NCBI GenBank assembly: GCA_944470555.2
Contig: OX104134.1
Span: 73,402,678-73,466,677 of the forward strand
Origin: Heterobilharzia americana
Lineage: Eukaryota > Platyhelminthes > Trematoda > Strigeidida > Schistosomatidae
Direction: 5' to 3'
Length of the DNA: 64,000 nucleotides
Under the pieces are notes generated by a model, which saw nothing but the letters and a program-made list of their open reading frames with translations, made no database searches and had not been told where the DNA came from. How positions within the stretch are numbered: the stretch's first letter is position 1; each line of letters opens with the position of its first letter. This document shows, one piece after another, positions 1-12,324 of the stretch. A program made the translations under genes and the position numbers.

Positions 1-700
1 ACTAGACAATAGAAATAATGTAAATCCACCTACTTTGTCACAAAGCCATCGTTGTGGATATCCAACAGAAATTTGTGCAATACAGAATATTTGCAGTGAA
101 ACTAACGAATACAACTGGCAAACAGTTTCTATTGGAACCCGCATAGGGTACGTGAGATAAATGGGTAAACCAAAAGAACACACTAATCCACAGCATAACC
201 TAGTGGTGTAAAAACAACAACACGAGGGAATAGGTAAAATAATATTTTCACAATTACCTAGTCAGCAAGGTATTCCTATCAACAAGCTATATTATAAGCT
301 CATCGTATTATACGGTGACTCAGTGATTAAAAGATGGCGTACACACATCCAAAATAAAAGTAGGAAACGCCTAACTATGAAAAAATCATGCTAGGCACAT
401 TACAAGGTGGATATTATAAGGATTATGCTGGTTGCTTACTGAAAGTAGTGAAGTAGTAAAACATAATTATTAAACTATTATTCTTCAACTTACCGCTAAA
501 AACATGACGGCTTCGATCTCCAGTTCACAAACAACAGTAAAGAATACGAGAATGTTCCAAGGATGCAAAGAAGTGTTTTTAGTTTTTTTCAATTAAATAT
601 TGATGCCGAAACGATATTTCGTATAATTTGAACGAAAACCTATGATCTCAGACAATTAGTTGGTGAGAATGATATTGATAAAACAAAAGTGGGGTTCATG
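1..700. other. No gene recognised
   Basis: AT-rich sequence with stops in all frames and no exon with convincing splice sites. Nothing supportable is seen here. Confidence 0.5.
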
Positions 701-710
701 TATGTTGAGT

Positions 711-870
711 AGAGTTGTGGCTCATTGGTTTGGGGAGTTGACTTTCAGCCAATGGGTCACGGGTTCGAACACCGCTCCACCTACCTAGATTTGGGCGGTC
801 AGGTAGTAGGTCTCACTAGCTTTCGAACAGTGAGTTCGGCCGTTTGCTTACCGCACAAGTGGATTTCAAT
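711..870 (+). repeat. tRNA-derived SINE, family 1, copy 1
   Basis: A tRNA-like head is visible: an A-box-like stretch (GTGGCTCATTGGTTTGGGG) is followed about 35 bases later by a good B box (GGGTTCGAACACC), the two parts of an internal RNA polymerase III promoter. Two more copies occur in this window, at 22731-22835 on the same strand and 20850-20965 on the opposite strand. They share the head and a following segment containing TTTGGGC/TTTGGGT and TAG-rich text. The lack of a cloverleaf-quality acceptor stem and the shared non-tRNA tail argue for a retroposon, not a functional tRNA gene. Confidence 0.7.
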
Positions 871-899
871 TTTTCTTTTTCATGTGTGTTAATGAATAT

Positions 900-1996
900 A
901 TATATTTATTCACAAAAGGAATGTGTACAAAGGAATTCAACAATAATTCACATATTTGAAAAGTAATTTATTACCCTTCCGTTTAGACTGCATAATACGC
1001 ATATTAGCATTGCTTTGGTGTGATGGTTAAATATTTCCCTTGGCATCAATTTGATAAAGATATACTGGATTGGTTATCCATTGTGGACGCATACAATGGT
1101 CGAGGTTTTGAAAAGCCATCATTAATTGCACAAGCCAGTAAGAAAGTGATGGAACATTCTTGGCAAGATGAAGATGTAGGGGATGAAGTCTTATATTGAA
1201 GAAGTGATGAATAGGAGATTTATTTGCAAATTGTTGATTAACAATTCCGTGGGAAACATAAAAACTTATCAAACAAAAGACCAGTGACAACGCCTAAGAA
1301 CCCTATTCTTCACTAAACATGTTTAGGAACCAGAGGATTTGCAAAGAAAAAAACGAGTGCTGAATTTTCAAGTTACATGCAGAGAAGTACATGAATGTGC
1401 ATGATAAAGAGCTTGCGAGTTAGCGTCAACGAAGAACCACAGAGCCAATTAGAACACGTCTTGATAAGAAACACTGCTTAGAGCAATGGGTGGTTGGAAC
1501 AAAATTTGAAGGCGTCTCGACCAAGCAATAATACTGAAATCTGAAGTCATAGAATGGGAATCATAAGCTCTACCATAAGTTTCTCAACTAACACTAGAAA
1601 CTTGTAGATAAAATAATTGAAAATCCATTGAAGCAGTATAAAGAATTAACTCTTTGCCGTGGTTGAAAAACAAATGAAACAGTTGTCTAGTACTCTTCGT
1701 TTTTTTTCCATGGTTCTTTAAACGATTTCAATCCGTGATGAAGAATACTTTGACATCAGTAAATCTCCGAAAACCACCAGTTTGAATTACTGATTATATC
1801 ATAGATAGGTATTTATTTAGTTAACCTACTTCATTTTCTGGATACCTCGTTTTCTGCTTTGACGTAGAAAATTGAATCAATGCACTATTATGGCAGTTTT
1901 CACATAATTCCAGTCATTTATTTGTATTACAGTTTAAGCGTACACGTATTTATTAAAAAAGGTGATCAACTAAAAATAATACTAGGAAATAAAAAC
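900..1996. other. Unassigned, probably intergenic or 3' flank
   Basis: A short minus-strand reading frame (1027-1290) and scattered fragments are present, but none has flanking splice signals or recognisable motifs. If the gene of 2001-2296 continues downstream, its next exon would fall here or outside the window; I could not find it. Confidence 0.35.
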
Positions 1997-2000
1997 TTAC

Positions 2001-2296
2001 ACAATCAACCTAACAAACAGATGGCAGTAGATATCTGGAACAGCTGACTGACCAGGTTCAGGTTTATTTGCCGAATATGACATGGGTTTATTTGATTTAT
2101 AGAATGGTAAAGAGAAGTCACTGTTTCTATTATTAGTTGTGTACTTCATTGTTGCAGCGTGGTAGTCAGTAGACGGACAATGAAGCAGACCAGCTATTCG
2201 ATGATCATTTGTATCCCAAAGAATAAGAGTAACTATACATGATATGTAGACTGATAACATCAAGTATGCAGCCAAATTAGAAGGGAATATATTTAT
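2001..2296 (-). CDS. Exon 4 of a putative four-span membrane protein
   Basis: On the minus strand this block starts after a polypyrimidine/CAG acceptor (2297-2298) and ends at a consensus GTAAGT donor (1995-2000). It opens in phase 0 and encodes one strong membrane span (NLAAYLMLSVYISCIV...) followed by a hydrophilic, Ser/Pro/Asn-rich tail that would lie in the cytoplasm if the protein has four spans. Its phase matches the end of the exon at 14606-14795, so the two can be joined across an intron of about 12.3 kb. If the donor is not used, a TAA inside it ends the protein after two more residues, giving about 237 amino acids in total. If it is used, the gene runs on past 2001. Function not recognised. 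Confidence 0.6.
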
Positions 2297-2658
2297 CTGC
2301 AATGAGTAGAAAAAATAGTAAGATACAGAAAACTTTGAATGACTAGTGATCATAAATTAGGTAGGAAATCTGAACGAAAGATTTGAAAAAATATACTCAA
2401 GGTATGGTTCAAACCTCACCATCCAGTACAGAACTTAGAGATGCTACTTCGTGTTATTCAAGAGTATGATTATCGACAAGTAAATCGTATCAGCAACTGG
2501 ATTACGGAATGATAGCCGATGCTCTGTGATAGCTTTCAAAAGTACTGATTTATAATTTTGTACGGTAATGTATTGCCTTGACTTCTTTCAGCATAAACGC
2601 CGAAAATAAATGGAACTTATTGAAATTAGTACTATGCAAAGAATAAAAAATTGACTGC

Positions 2659-2660
<2 letters not shown>

Positions 2661-2716
<56 letters not shown>
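2661..2716. repeat. (AT)n microsatellite
   Basis: A perfect AT dinucleotide run of about 56 bases. Two others of similar length lie at 16531-16584 and 19626-19677. Confidence 0.98.
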
Positions 2717-2718
<2 letters not shown>

Positions 2719-3854
2719 TGAAATCAGAGTGGTAGAAGACTCCTAAATATTACAGATAAGCCTACTATTGAGTCACAAGATGATGAGACAACATTCACTT
2801 TTGTAATGAATTAATTTCCTAAACAAGTGAACAAAATATTCTGAAACAATTGTACAAAATACTCGGTTGAGACCAGGGGCAGTATAATGTCACTTAAAGC
2901 AGACAATATTACTGGAACTAGATTCTATCAGCGGATGAATACGTTTAGGGAATATAAAGCTTTGGTCTATTGGTGAGCATGTTTACAGACATTGTGAAAT
3001 GAGAAAGGTATTATGGAACAGTATACTGGCAGTAAACAGGTTAAACAGGAAATATAACACATGAATGATTTAATGAAGTAGTTACTCAGCCTATTGATAA
3101 AATTCGTAGTGTACCGTAATGCAATAAATTATACAAGCTTCCTTGATTCTCTATGTGACAAACCAACACAACACTACCAAACTACTAGTGAAGCAACAAA
3201 AAATAAAGTACAACCGAAATTCATACAACAGTCGACTAGAGGAAAGTTTGTAGCAAGCATGTGCATGATTGTTTGATCGTTTAACAGCTTTGGTATTATC
3301 GTCAGTCATCACTTTACATATTCTATCATAGATATTAAACTGAAATATGCAAAATAGTAGTACAGTAAATTGTTACTATTTTTTTAAAATGTTAACCAGT
3401 TATCAGTCATGCACTTTACGACGAAGTCAACATACACACTGGAGACTCATATGTGTAGTAATTATACAATAATATCATGAGAAAATATTTCATTTAGGGA
3501 TGAGAGACAAAATACTGTCAGCCAACACCATAAATTAATAAGTGTGAAGTTTTACCACTCAGCTATTTTAAATGCAAATCAGTGACCCACAATTGATTTA
3601 TGTACGTAGGCCATTAATAGCACTTAAGGTGCAAAGGAATATTATATAAGTTTCGCAGGAAAACGTTGTCAGAGCACAGTTTGAACTCTGCAATCAATGT
3701 GTGAAAGTCGAATATCTAAACAAGGAAGTTATATACTTATTTTTAGTTCGATACAAGAATATGTTCAGATACCCCCTAGAATTTTAAAATTAATCCGAAA
3801 ACCATCTAACATTACCACAATCAAATGATTTCTAAGATGATAGCATTCACTTAC
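2717..3854. other. No gene recognised; intronic DNA
   Basis: AT-rich DNA inside the proposed long intron between 14606 and 2296 on the minus strand. A 60-codon plus-strand frame at 3094-3276 has no supporting motif and is not called. Confidence 0.4.
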
Positions 3855-3881
3855 TGAAAGTAACATCAAATCAATCAAGTC
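3855..3881 (-). CDS. Possible 27-base cassette exon
   Basis: On the minus strand a TTCTCCAG acceptor is followed by 27 bases and a consensus GTAAGT donor (3849-3854). The 27 bases translate in phase 0 as DLIDLMLLS. Exon 3 (14606-14795) ends in phase 0 and exon 4 (2001-2296) starts in phase 0, so this piece could be included or skipped without changing the frame. An alternative upstream acceptor at 3908 would make it 53 bases and out of phase. Small symmetric exons are well known in schistosomes, but with so few bases the evidence is only the splice sites and the phase. Confidence 0.3.
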
Positions 3882-3909
3882 CTGGAGAACACCACTATGA
3901 ATGACGGCT

Positions 3910-4590
3910 GTTACACTTCCCAATTTGTTATTTCAGAGTTTGATCAGCCTTAGAAAACTTAATGAAAGCCTTATTTATTATGCGATTGTAATTGATGCAT
4001 TGCATTCCCCTAAAATACATTAAATACCTACAGGTAGATATAGCTTATCCTGGAAGAGGTATCTAACTGATAAGTGATACGTGGCATTCGGATTCTTAAT
4101 CTAACGGTCACAAACTTCAAAATAGAAACAATACGATAATTAAAATCTAAAAACCAAGATAAACCTCCTCCCTTAGTAAAAAAAAAACTGTTGGTAAATA
4201 TAGTGACAAACTACTAACTAATCTCAATATGAAATCACAATCGACAAATATATGAATCGGCCAAATTTTACGACATAAAACTAATAATGAGTGTACGTTC
4301 GTCAATACATTTTTTCTCTGGCGTCAATCTAAACACATCAAATAATATTTAGGGTAAGGCAGACAAGGGAAGAAGTAATGGGGATTCAGACATTTTTTGT
4401 CCTGATTTAAGCCCTTGAACAGGATAATCATTCACAAAATAAGGTCACCTAAGTATATTGGAAACTACAACTTCATAATACCGCGCAATATACGAAAGTA
4501 CAAATCATACGAACAGTTCATAGTTAAAACTGCTTATCGTTTTGTTACAGTTAGTGGGAAAAGTCAGGAAGTCCCATTTTCATGATGAAC
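3910..4590. other. No gene recognised; intronic DNA
   Basis: AT-rich sequence without exon-like structure. Confidence 0.4.
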
Positions 4591-4599
4591 CACAGAGAG

Positions 4600-5690
4600 G
4601 CAGATAAAGTCAAGGTAGAACCTCGCATACAAGTGTATCAGTTCAACTAGCAACACTTCACTTTGGTATGCAAACAACAAGTGGCTAGAAAACGAAGGCA
4701 TCAAAGAAGATAAAGTAGTGTGAGAGAATAAGCAATTTGAAGATAAAGATTAGTGCCGATATTCAAGCTCAAAAAGATGTCAAGGAGTGAACACATATGC
4801 ACCACTGTGACCGATTTTTAACCATGTCACCAAGAATCCTCAATCACTGATTCGTTTAATGTCGCGGACCTCAACCAAACAGTCTGCATCTCCCAATACC
4901 GCTCAGTTCAATAGTCTGGGACTTCATGCATTGGTGCCATATCTTCGTCTGGCCACCGTGAACCCTCTCTCAACCCAATCCAACTTCCTCTAGGATGGCA
5001 AGTCGACGTAAGCGAAGACTAGGCATGTGCAGCACATGTCTAAGCCATTTCAACAGAGGAAAGTTTGGACTCTCATCAATCGACTTGCCTATCTTGCCCA
5101 GTACCCTTCGTCTGACTTCAATATTGCTCACATAGTGATTCCACTAAACGCGAACAATGCTACAAAGACACCTATGATCAAAACCCTGAAATCACTTCAT
5201 GTCTTCTACTTTCAACGGCTATATTTGACATCCCTACAACAGGAAAGAGAGAACTGCATTGAAGCGTACTCGTCTTTTAATAGACATTCGCTAGTCCGTT
5301 CCAAAGATGGCGCAAGTTGTCAAATGTCAAAAAGGCCTTGAGTATCCAACCTGAAATTTCTTTAGCAACCAGCACGTTTGTGCTGATGCAAATCCCCAAG
5401 TAAGTAAAGTGGTCAACACATCTCACCACTTCATTCTATTATTAAACTGGAAGTACTGGCAGAAGACCAGTCCTGGAGCGTCATCTTACACTTGACCTGC
5501 GCAAGACGCATGCAAAATATACTCAGGTTTCTGTTCAATGCGTTCACAAGACTGCAATTTATCAGCGTCTTGACTTAACAGGATAATGTAGTTTGCATAC
5601 TCCAAGTCAAAAAGATGACTTCCATGGAGTAGATTAGTCCCACTGAAGTCAGACACACCTAAGGTTACGTCCACCTTAGAGTGTGAATAT
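4600..5690 (-). pseudogene. EYADD-type RTE retrotransposon remnant (RT and C-terminus)
   Basis: Read on the minus strand, this is a decayed 3' part of a non-LTR element. At about 5620-5570 it encodes LFDLEYANYIILLSQD, the reverse transcriptase catalytic block in which the usual ADD is degraded to ANY. Towards 5000 come fragments matching the element's C-terminal region (a leucine/histidine-rich block with LRWLGH-like and GGQT-like text), broken by many stops and indels. The same C-terminal text recurs at 11800-12320, 29583-30180, 37900-38760 and 40550-41300, which supports one repeat family. Inactive; the endonuclease and first half of the RT are absent. Confidence 0.7.
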
Positions 5691-5699
5691 CTTCGATTG

Positions 5700-7735
5700 A
5701 TAATCTCTTGTGTGGCAGTCTACATTTTTTAAATAAGCGAATCTTCAGTGTCGTAGATTTTAAATGAAACTGTCCAATAGTGTATAAAAGTGGATATCAA
5801 TCGGCAGAAGACCTACATTTTGAATTGCGTATAGTAGTCAACATTTCGAAAAGCGTACTGGAGATTCCAATACAACTTATTTCCCAAATAAAGAAAATAT
5901 TGTCACAGTAATAGCATTAACAATAATAAACACGGTGACACAATACCTATCAACATAGATTTTGTGCAGGCAGGAAAACCAACGTGATCACTGTGACAAC
6001 TAAACAACAAACTATATTGCAAGAAAAGACAATCGAAAAACTTCATTTCATTTTGATCAAAACATACAGCTTCGAATCTCAAAAGCCTTTGGGTCAGATG
6101 CTTTCGTGAATGAAGATTGAGAGATTCTACTCAAATCAGTAAAACTATTAGATAAAATAAGTGGGAATACGTTTTCGACTACCACCGCATAATGACCCAT
6201 ATCTTTATTAATCACAGAACCACCTACCTACCAAAACACACACACTGCGTATTTCAAGAAGAAAATCGGAAGAACGAAGAAAAAGAAGTAACGCAAATTT
6301 CTTCTCTCTTAAAGTAAGAAACCTTTTTCGAATAAGAAACTAACGAGGAGTAAATACAAAAAAGAAGTGAGATTGCTCCAGCTAAAAAAATATTTGAGAA
6401 TGTATTGATGACATGAACAGTCTAAGCAGTATTTTTAAACGTTTCGTTTTCAAGTTAAGAGCATGAAGTGAGATGGTTTAGCTTATCAACAGAATTTTAC
6501 TAACTTGAAGATGTTTAAACTTGGAGAGGCTAGAAAATATTTGCTGCTTACGGAGATGATTTTGCCGATGTGTTGCAATATATCATTTCAATAAACTACA
6601 TGTTGCACAGAAATCACCAAAAGATTCTGGCTCTGATAAATGGCTTCTAATTAACCTTTGTTGAAATATATCAAACGTACTCAACATTCAACACCGTTAC
6701 TATATGTATCATTAGGTTGATATGTCATGAAAAACCATTTGTTTCAAATTGATTCAATAATTTTTTCATATACGACGAAGGTTTAAGTTTATCTAATAAC
6801 CAAAATTAACGGGTATATGCGACTAGGCTTTATCATTTCTATTCTCAATAAAATTGTAGATCATAAAGTTGACAATAAATCCTTATATGCACACACATGC
6901 CTCAAACATAGAGTGAACAGTCTTATTACAAAATTATCTTTGTAACTCTACAACAAAACTGATGACTTTGAATAAAAATAGTTCACATAGAAGTAAGTCA
7001 TGTTAACCGTAGCCATGACAGTTCGTTTCCTTCAGAAAAAGCATGAAGGTAAATGACTTACAAGGTAACCTCAAATGGCACATACATATACACAGACTGA
7101 ATGTTTAGACTATATGTTTATTCAAAATGACCACCCACAAAGAGGAATTCATGATACTCCATAAGATGTCATCCGGGATTAAATCCTGATGTTCACTTCT
7201 GCTTCTAGAAACTAACGCCATACTACCACTGCACGTTCATCAAAACTGCTTTTCAAATCCCTAGATATCTGCCTAATAAATCCCACGACAATAATGGCCA
7301 AATTATTAACTACATTTCAGATTTGTTCACACATGCGTAAAAACAACATTTACTTGTAGTCAAAGTAGTCACAATTTCGATTAAAAGTGCTTGTTCACCA
7401 ATTCATTGAAATAAGTGGACTTTAATAACTACAATACGTAGCTTAACACCGTTTCTAAGGCTCACTCAGTCAGCATCTCTTAAACAGGAGCTGAGTCATT
7501 CTTGTTACATGGATTCTATATCGATTCGACAAATAAAGATTCGGTAACCAATTTTTTCCTCCATCTCACTAAATTTGCTTTGAGGGGTTTCACTCTGTCC
7601 CACCCTATTGTATAGCTGTGTGTAGTTTCACGCATAACTATAACGGTGCTTTAATTCAAATTCCTTATCTTACTGAAATGTTTCGATTTTGATGTAGCTA
7701 AGCTATTTGTAACCTCGCCTGGATAAATAGTACAC
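5700..7735. other. No gene recognised; intronic DNA
   Basis: About 2 kb of AT-rich DNA within the proposed long minus-strand intron. No reading frame with coding character, no repeat pair and no RNA gene were recognised. Confidence 0.4.
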
Positions 7736-7773
7736 TAGTTACTAGCCTGCCAAGCCCGGGTAAAGAGGGAAGG

Positions 7774-8668
7774 TTGGACATAGGGCTAGCAGCCATACCC
7801 CGGAATACGAATCCAACCGCTAAACAAACTTCAAAGCACAAACAAAATATAAAACATAAAAACAAAATTATTCCTCACTGGAATCGGAGAGACGAAGTGA
7901 CGCCAGTTGGTGAAAGCCTTCGGGAAGCCAGTTGGCCGATGTATCTTCTCTCCCTCGATGAAAACGAAAGTAAACGTGAGGATATGGAATGTCCGCACCA
8001 TGTACGAACCTTGCAAGGCTAACCAGATTGCAAACGAGATGAAGAGGTATCACATCGAAGAGCTTGGAATTTGCGAAAGCAGATAGAATGGGAGTGGACT
8101 CTCCAAACTGTCAACTGGAGAATCAATAATCTACTCTGATATTGTCACCCAGACGACAATCATAAGTACACTGAGTTATGGAGTGGCTATCATGATGTCC
8201 CCAATAGAATCGAAGGCTCTCATGCAGTGGGAACCAATCTCCTCCAGGATCATGATAGCAAGATTCAACTCAAAAGGAAGGAAGGTCACAATCATACAAT
8301 GCTACGCTACGCACCTACAAATAATGCAGAGCAAAAAAAGAAAGAGGAATCCTACAGACAACTGAAATCAACACTGAACAAGACCCCAACCCAGTTGGCG
8401 AAATCAAAATTCTAATGGACGACATGAATGCCAAACTGGGAGGGGACAACACAGGAAGAGAACTAACCATGGGCCGAGAAGCGCTAGGTAAAATGAACGG
8501 GAATGCAGAATTGTTTGCAGGATTCTGTGCATTCAACAATTTGGTGATTGGAGGCAGTGTGTTCAAGAACAGATCGACTTCATCTCAATCTCAAGAAAAT
8601 GGAGACGCAGTCTACTTGACACAAGGTCAAGAAGAGGAGCAGATGTAGGCTCAGACAACTCACTATCT
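7774..8668 (+). pseudogene. RTE endonuclease domain (broken)
   Basis: The APE-like endonuclease nicks target DNA to prime reverse transcription. Recognisable pieces in order are a leader (7774-7990), WNVRTMYE-like text from about 7985 with the GICES segment carrying the catalytic Glu, VAIMMSP and FNSKGRKVTIIQCYA (8183-8310), MDDMNAKLGGDN (8415-8450, the G-D-x-N block with the usual Gly-Asp changed to Asp-Asp), and RGADVGSDNSLSC near 8640-8672. The family normally ends with Ser-Asp-His; here His is Asn, which would abolish catalysis. Pieces lie in three frames, and about 20 residues are missing near 8570. ATG is not obvious for the leader; the frame opens at a TTG, so the start is unknown. Confidence 0.8.
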
Positions 8669-8669
8669 T

Positions 8670-10467
8670 GTGCAAGGAACCTTCAAAATTAAATTGACAG
8701 CCTTCAAGGAAGTTGGTGATAGACCACAGTTCAAGTTCAGCACCCAGAAACTGAAGGATAAAACTACAAAGGAAATTTTCACTTCAACCATAAAGACAAA
8801 ATGGGAGATATCCAGGGACATCTCTGAAGAAACCTGTGTGGAAGAACACTGGAAGTCTTTGAAAGAGATGTGGAAAGAAACCTGCATAACTGTATTAGGA
8901 TGGAAGGAGAAAGAAGATAAGGAATGGATCTCGACGGGCACATGGAAGCTGATAGAGGAGAGGAGGATGGTGAAGCAGAAGATGAACCAGTGCAAGGATG
9001 CACAACGACAAGAGGAACTGAGCACAATGTATAAAACACTGGACAAAGAAGTGAAGAAGAGTGCACGGAAAGACAAAAGACACTTCTACGACACACTTGC
9101 AAGTGAAGCAGAACAGGCTGAAGGTAAGAGAGATATGACAACATTGAAACAAATAACCAGGTTACTATCTGGGAAGAGATCAACGCAGACGAAACCAATA
9201 AAAGATGATGACGGAAATTTAATTACGAAAGAAGAGAAACAGAGGAAACAATGGGCCGACCACTTCAAGAAGCTCTTGAATCGACCACCACCACCACCTG
9301 CACTTCGTCCAGAAACACCACCTTCAGCCGTTGAACTACAAGTGAACATAAATCCTCCAACAAAAGTGGAAGTCCTGAACGCCATAAAGCTACTGAAATG
9401 CGGGAAAGCAGCAGGACCAGATGGAATTCCTTCAGAAGCACTGAGAACAGACGCAGAGACAACAGCGGACATGCTCACACCACTATTGCAGAAAGTCTGG
9501 AAGGAAGGGAAGGTACCTGGCCATTGATTGGAAGAAGGGTTACCTTGTCAAACTCCCGAAGAAGGGAGACCTCAGTGTTTGCAAGAACTGGTGCGGAATC
9601 ATTCGCCAAATTGCAACGCTTCCCATCATCACAGAACATATTATAGAATGACAGTCATCTCTCTACTTCAACTTCATCGACTTTGAGAAGGCCTTTGACT
9701 GCGTCGACCGAAAAGCAATTTGGAAACTGCATCAATACTACGGAATACCGCAAACCTTTATCAGCCTCATTCAACAACTATATGAAGACGCCACATGCCA
9801 AGTGATCCACAATGGAAAACTCAATGACGCCTTTGAAGTGAAGACAGGAGTGAAACAAGATCGCCTACTATCCCCCATGATATTCCTGATTGTGGTCGAC
9901 TGGATCATGCAACAAACAATGGGGAGCGAGAAGAGGGGGATACGCTGGACCGCAGAAAACAATCTAGAAGATCTGGATTTCGCCGATGACTTGTGCCTGA
10001 TGTCACACAAACTTGAAGATCTACAGGCGAAAACTAACAAGTTGATAGAAGAGGAAGCGAAGACGGGAGTTCAAGTGAATATAGAGAAGACAGAAGTGAT
10101 GAAGATACCCAACCAACAACAACAACAACAACAAACTCTAATCACCATCAACAGGAGAAACTTGAAGGAAGTAACCTCCTTCACCTATCTAGGAAGCACT
10201 GTTTCAACTACAGATGCCACAGGCACAGACGAGGATGTCAAAGTCAGAATGGGAAAAGCAAGACAGGCTTTCATTGACCTGAAACCAGTGTGGAGATCGT
10301 CTGCACTCAGCATATGGAACAATATCCGGATTTTCAACACCAACGTCAAGTCAGTGCTTCTGTATGGATCACAGACTTGGAGCGTTACAAAAGGGATTTC
10401 CAACAAACTACAGACATTCATCAACAACTGCTTACGCTCGCTATTGAAGATCAGATGGCCAGACTGA
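8670..10467 (+). pseudogene. RTE reverse transcriptase domain (broken)
   Basis: The first frame, 8670-9527, encodes a basic linker and the motif KLLKCGKAAGPDGIPSEAL that opens RT domains of this clade, ending at a TGA. A +1 shift then continues WKKGYLVKLPKKGDLS to an in-frame TGA near 9648. About 50 residues of the palm are deleted between the NW-GII and RQIATL segments. From there 9649-10467 is open and holds FNFIDFEKAFDCVDR (first catalytic Asp), TGVKQDRLLSP (the usual QG is QD) and LDFADDLCLM with the catalytic Asp pair at 9979-9990. A run of CAA codons (about 10112-10135) gives a poly-Gln tract also present in the copy at 31.6 kb. Enzyme inactive because of the deletion and stops. Confidence 0.88.
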
Positions 10468-10790
10468 CAGGAATAAGCAACAAGGAGCTCTGGGAACGAA
10501 CCTGTCACCCAACAAATATGCAGAAGGAAGTGGAGATGGATTGGGCATACACTGAGAAGGTCGAGTGGGGACATCACGCTTTAGGCCCTCGAGTGGAATC
10601 CCCCTGGGAAGTGACGAGTTGGATGTCCGAGAATGACATGGAAGAGATCGTGCGAGGAGGAAATGAGAGTTTGTGGGCTGTCGTGGAGCTAGGTTCAAAA
10701 TATTTCAGAGAAGAGAGTGGAATGGAGACGTGCTACTGAAGCCCTATGTTCCACTAGGAACCCAAGTGACAAAGAATAATAATAATAAGC
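10440..10790 (+). pseudogene. RTE C-terminal region (broken)
   Basis: After the RT stop at 10467 the sequence continues in shifting frames with ISNKELWERT, then text matching RRKWRWIGHTLR and ALEWNP...GRP, the conserved C-terminal block of this RTE family that may help bind RNA or target DNA. It is followed by a short untranslated end and the AAT repeat. The corresponding block in the second copy (31047-31331, minus) is intact and shows where the indels occurred. Confidence 0.7.
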
Positions 10791-10875
10791 TATTTGTGTT
10801 CGGATAGCCTAATTGACTTTGGTCGACTATGTTGGCTCACGTGTTTGACCTCGCAATCGTTGCAAAGGATTTAGA

Positions 10876-11217
10876 TCAGTAGGATCTTTCATTTAACCTG
10901 GGAAGTTGATTTCTAATTGACTTTGTAGGTTTAAATACCTTGTTGAGAATCTCCTGCATAATGTCACTGAGGTGGCTTTCGTTGTATGGTAATAGTGTAG
11001 AGATTTTGAATTCTCTCTTCACAGTTTCACCGTTATTATTACTATAGTTTTTAATACCTGTGCTACAACTATCTGTGATGATTTTCCTACGATTACTAAG
11101 GAATTTGTTTACTAGTTCAGGAGAGTAATTATTGATGAGTGAGTTGTCTTTAATGTGTCTGATTTCTTGTCTTAGATCTTCTGTCTTACTGGTATGTTTC
11201 TTGGCCCTGTTGTGTAA
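10876..11217 (-). pseudogene. Penelope-like element fragment
   Basis: The minus strand is open for 114 codons with no Met at its head. It encodes text of the form HIKDNSLINNYSPELVNKFL followed by SNRRKI and then FKISTLLPYNESHLSDIM and VFKPTKS. The order long helix with N-Y-P-x-x-hydrophobic-N, a basic stretch, then LPY with a hydrophobic run, corresponds to the region between the RT and the GIY-YIG endonuclease of Penelope-like retroelements, known in schistosomes. The GIY-YIG domain and the RT itself were not found. Assignment is by remembered family pattern; it could be another RT class. Confidence 0.45.
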
Positions 11218-11799
11218 TCATTGTACTAAGCCAACTTCAAATGGCATGGGATGGGATGATTTGATGTCTCGAATCATTACTTGGACTCCCTTCCCAGAAT
11301 CACAGAACAGTTACGGCAGAGCCAAAGTAACATCTATTCCAGTCAGATCATATATAAATAAATATAAGTCACTGAGACTAAAGTAGGCGGAGCAGGGTGT
11401 GAACCATGAACTAATTATTTGAAAGTTGAGCTCCGAAACAAATGATCCAGGTTTCCACACTTACATATTACGTTTCAGAAACTACTCGATCTAGATTTAA
11501 TTGTTGACTTAGTCCCACGAAATCCTTAGGCCAGCAACAAAAGACTACCTGGTAGGAGAGATGGGCTGTTCTTAGGATTGGTTTATTTTAATTCTCATCA
11601 TAATCATCAATATAAACATAGGACCAGGCATTACTGCGTAACGGTACGAGTTGCCACACGTTATATCAGTACATCAAGTACAAAGTTAGTAAGGTGAAGG
11701 ATGAAAATAAGAGAATGGAGTCAAAAGAAATATAAAGTACTAAGAGAGAAAGGAAGAATGAGAAAATGGTGAGATTCGGCATAATGTTAAGATGACTTC

Positions 11800-12320
11800 G
11801 GTTCTGAGCCATATCACCTAGAGTCTCCAACCATTAGTTCTTCTTGTCCCGCGGACACCAACCACCTAGTCCGCATCGTCCACATGGTTCAAACCAATAA
11901 TCAAAGACTTCATACATTGGTGCTATGTCTTAGTCTGGCCACCTCAGGCCTTTTTCCAGCCTGGACCTACTTCAACCAACATTGTGTGAGGAGGCAATAG
12001 ATGACTAGGCATACATAGTACGTGTCCCAACCATCTCAATCGATGAAGGTTCACGACCGTGTCAACTAATTTACCTATACTCCCTAAAACTCTATACCTC
12101 ACTTCTGCGTTACTCATCTGGTGACACCACGGAACACTGCATATACTACGAAGGTAACGGTGGTCAAACACTTGAAGCCTTTTTATATCTTACACTTTCA
12201 ATGGCTATGTCTTACAGCTATACAGTAGAACAGATCGGACTGCTGTGCAGTACACGTGACCCTTAGTAGACAAACAGATATCACGGCGGCGCCATAGATG
12301 GCGTTATTTTATTTCTGAAT
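11800..12320 (-). pseudogene. EYADD-type RTE C-terminal fragment
   Basis: The minus-strand frame 12171-11944 reads through VFDHRYLRSI, SNAEVRYRVLGSIGK and LHRLRWLGHVLCMPSHLLP, the C-terminal signature of the second RTE family, then continues out of frame to about 11800 with the 3'-terminal text (HQCMKSL-like, VIWLRTE-like). It is a 5'-truncated insertion of about 0.5 kb in which about 75 codons remain open. Confidence 0.85.
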
Positions 12321-12324
12321 TCAG

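Larger units (their letters stand above)
7740..10795 (+). mobile_element. RTE-clade non-LTR retrotransposon, nearly full length, degenerate
   Basis: The element runs from an N-terminal leader (about 7774) through an apurinic-type endonuclease (to about 8668), a reverse transcriptase (8670-10467) and a C-terminal zinc-poor tail, and ends in a short AAT repeat (about 10781-10793), which is typical of RTE elements that end in a microsatellite-like tail instead of a long poly(A). A 5'-truncated copy of the same family lies in reverse at 30896-32590 with the same AAT/ATT end. The 5' edge is not exact, and no target duplication could be identified. It sits inside the long intron of the four-span protein gene, on the opposite strand. 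Confidence 0.85.

Noticed and set aside
9086..9478. Long minus-strand frame opposite the RTE
   Set aside because: It is the mirror of the plus-strand RT coding sequence.
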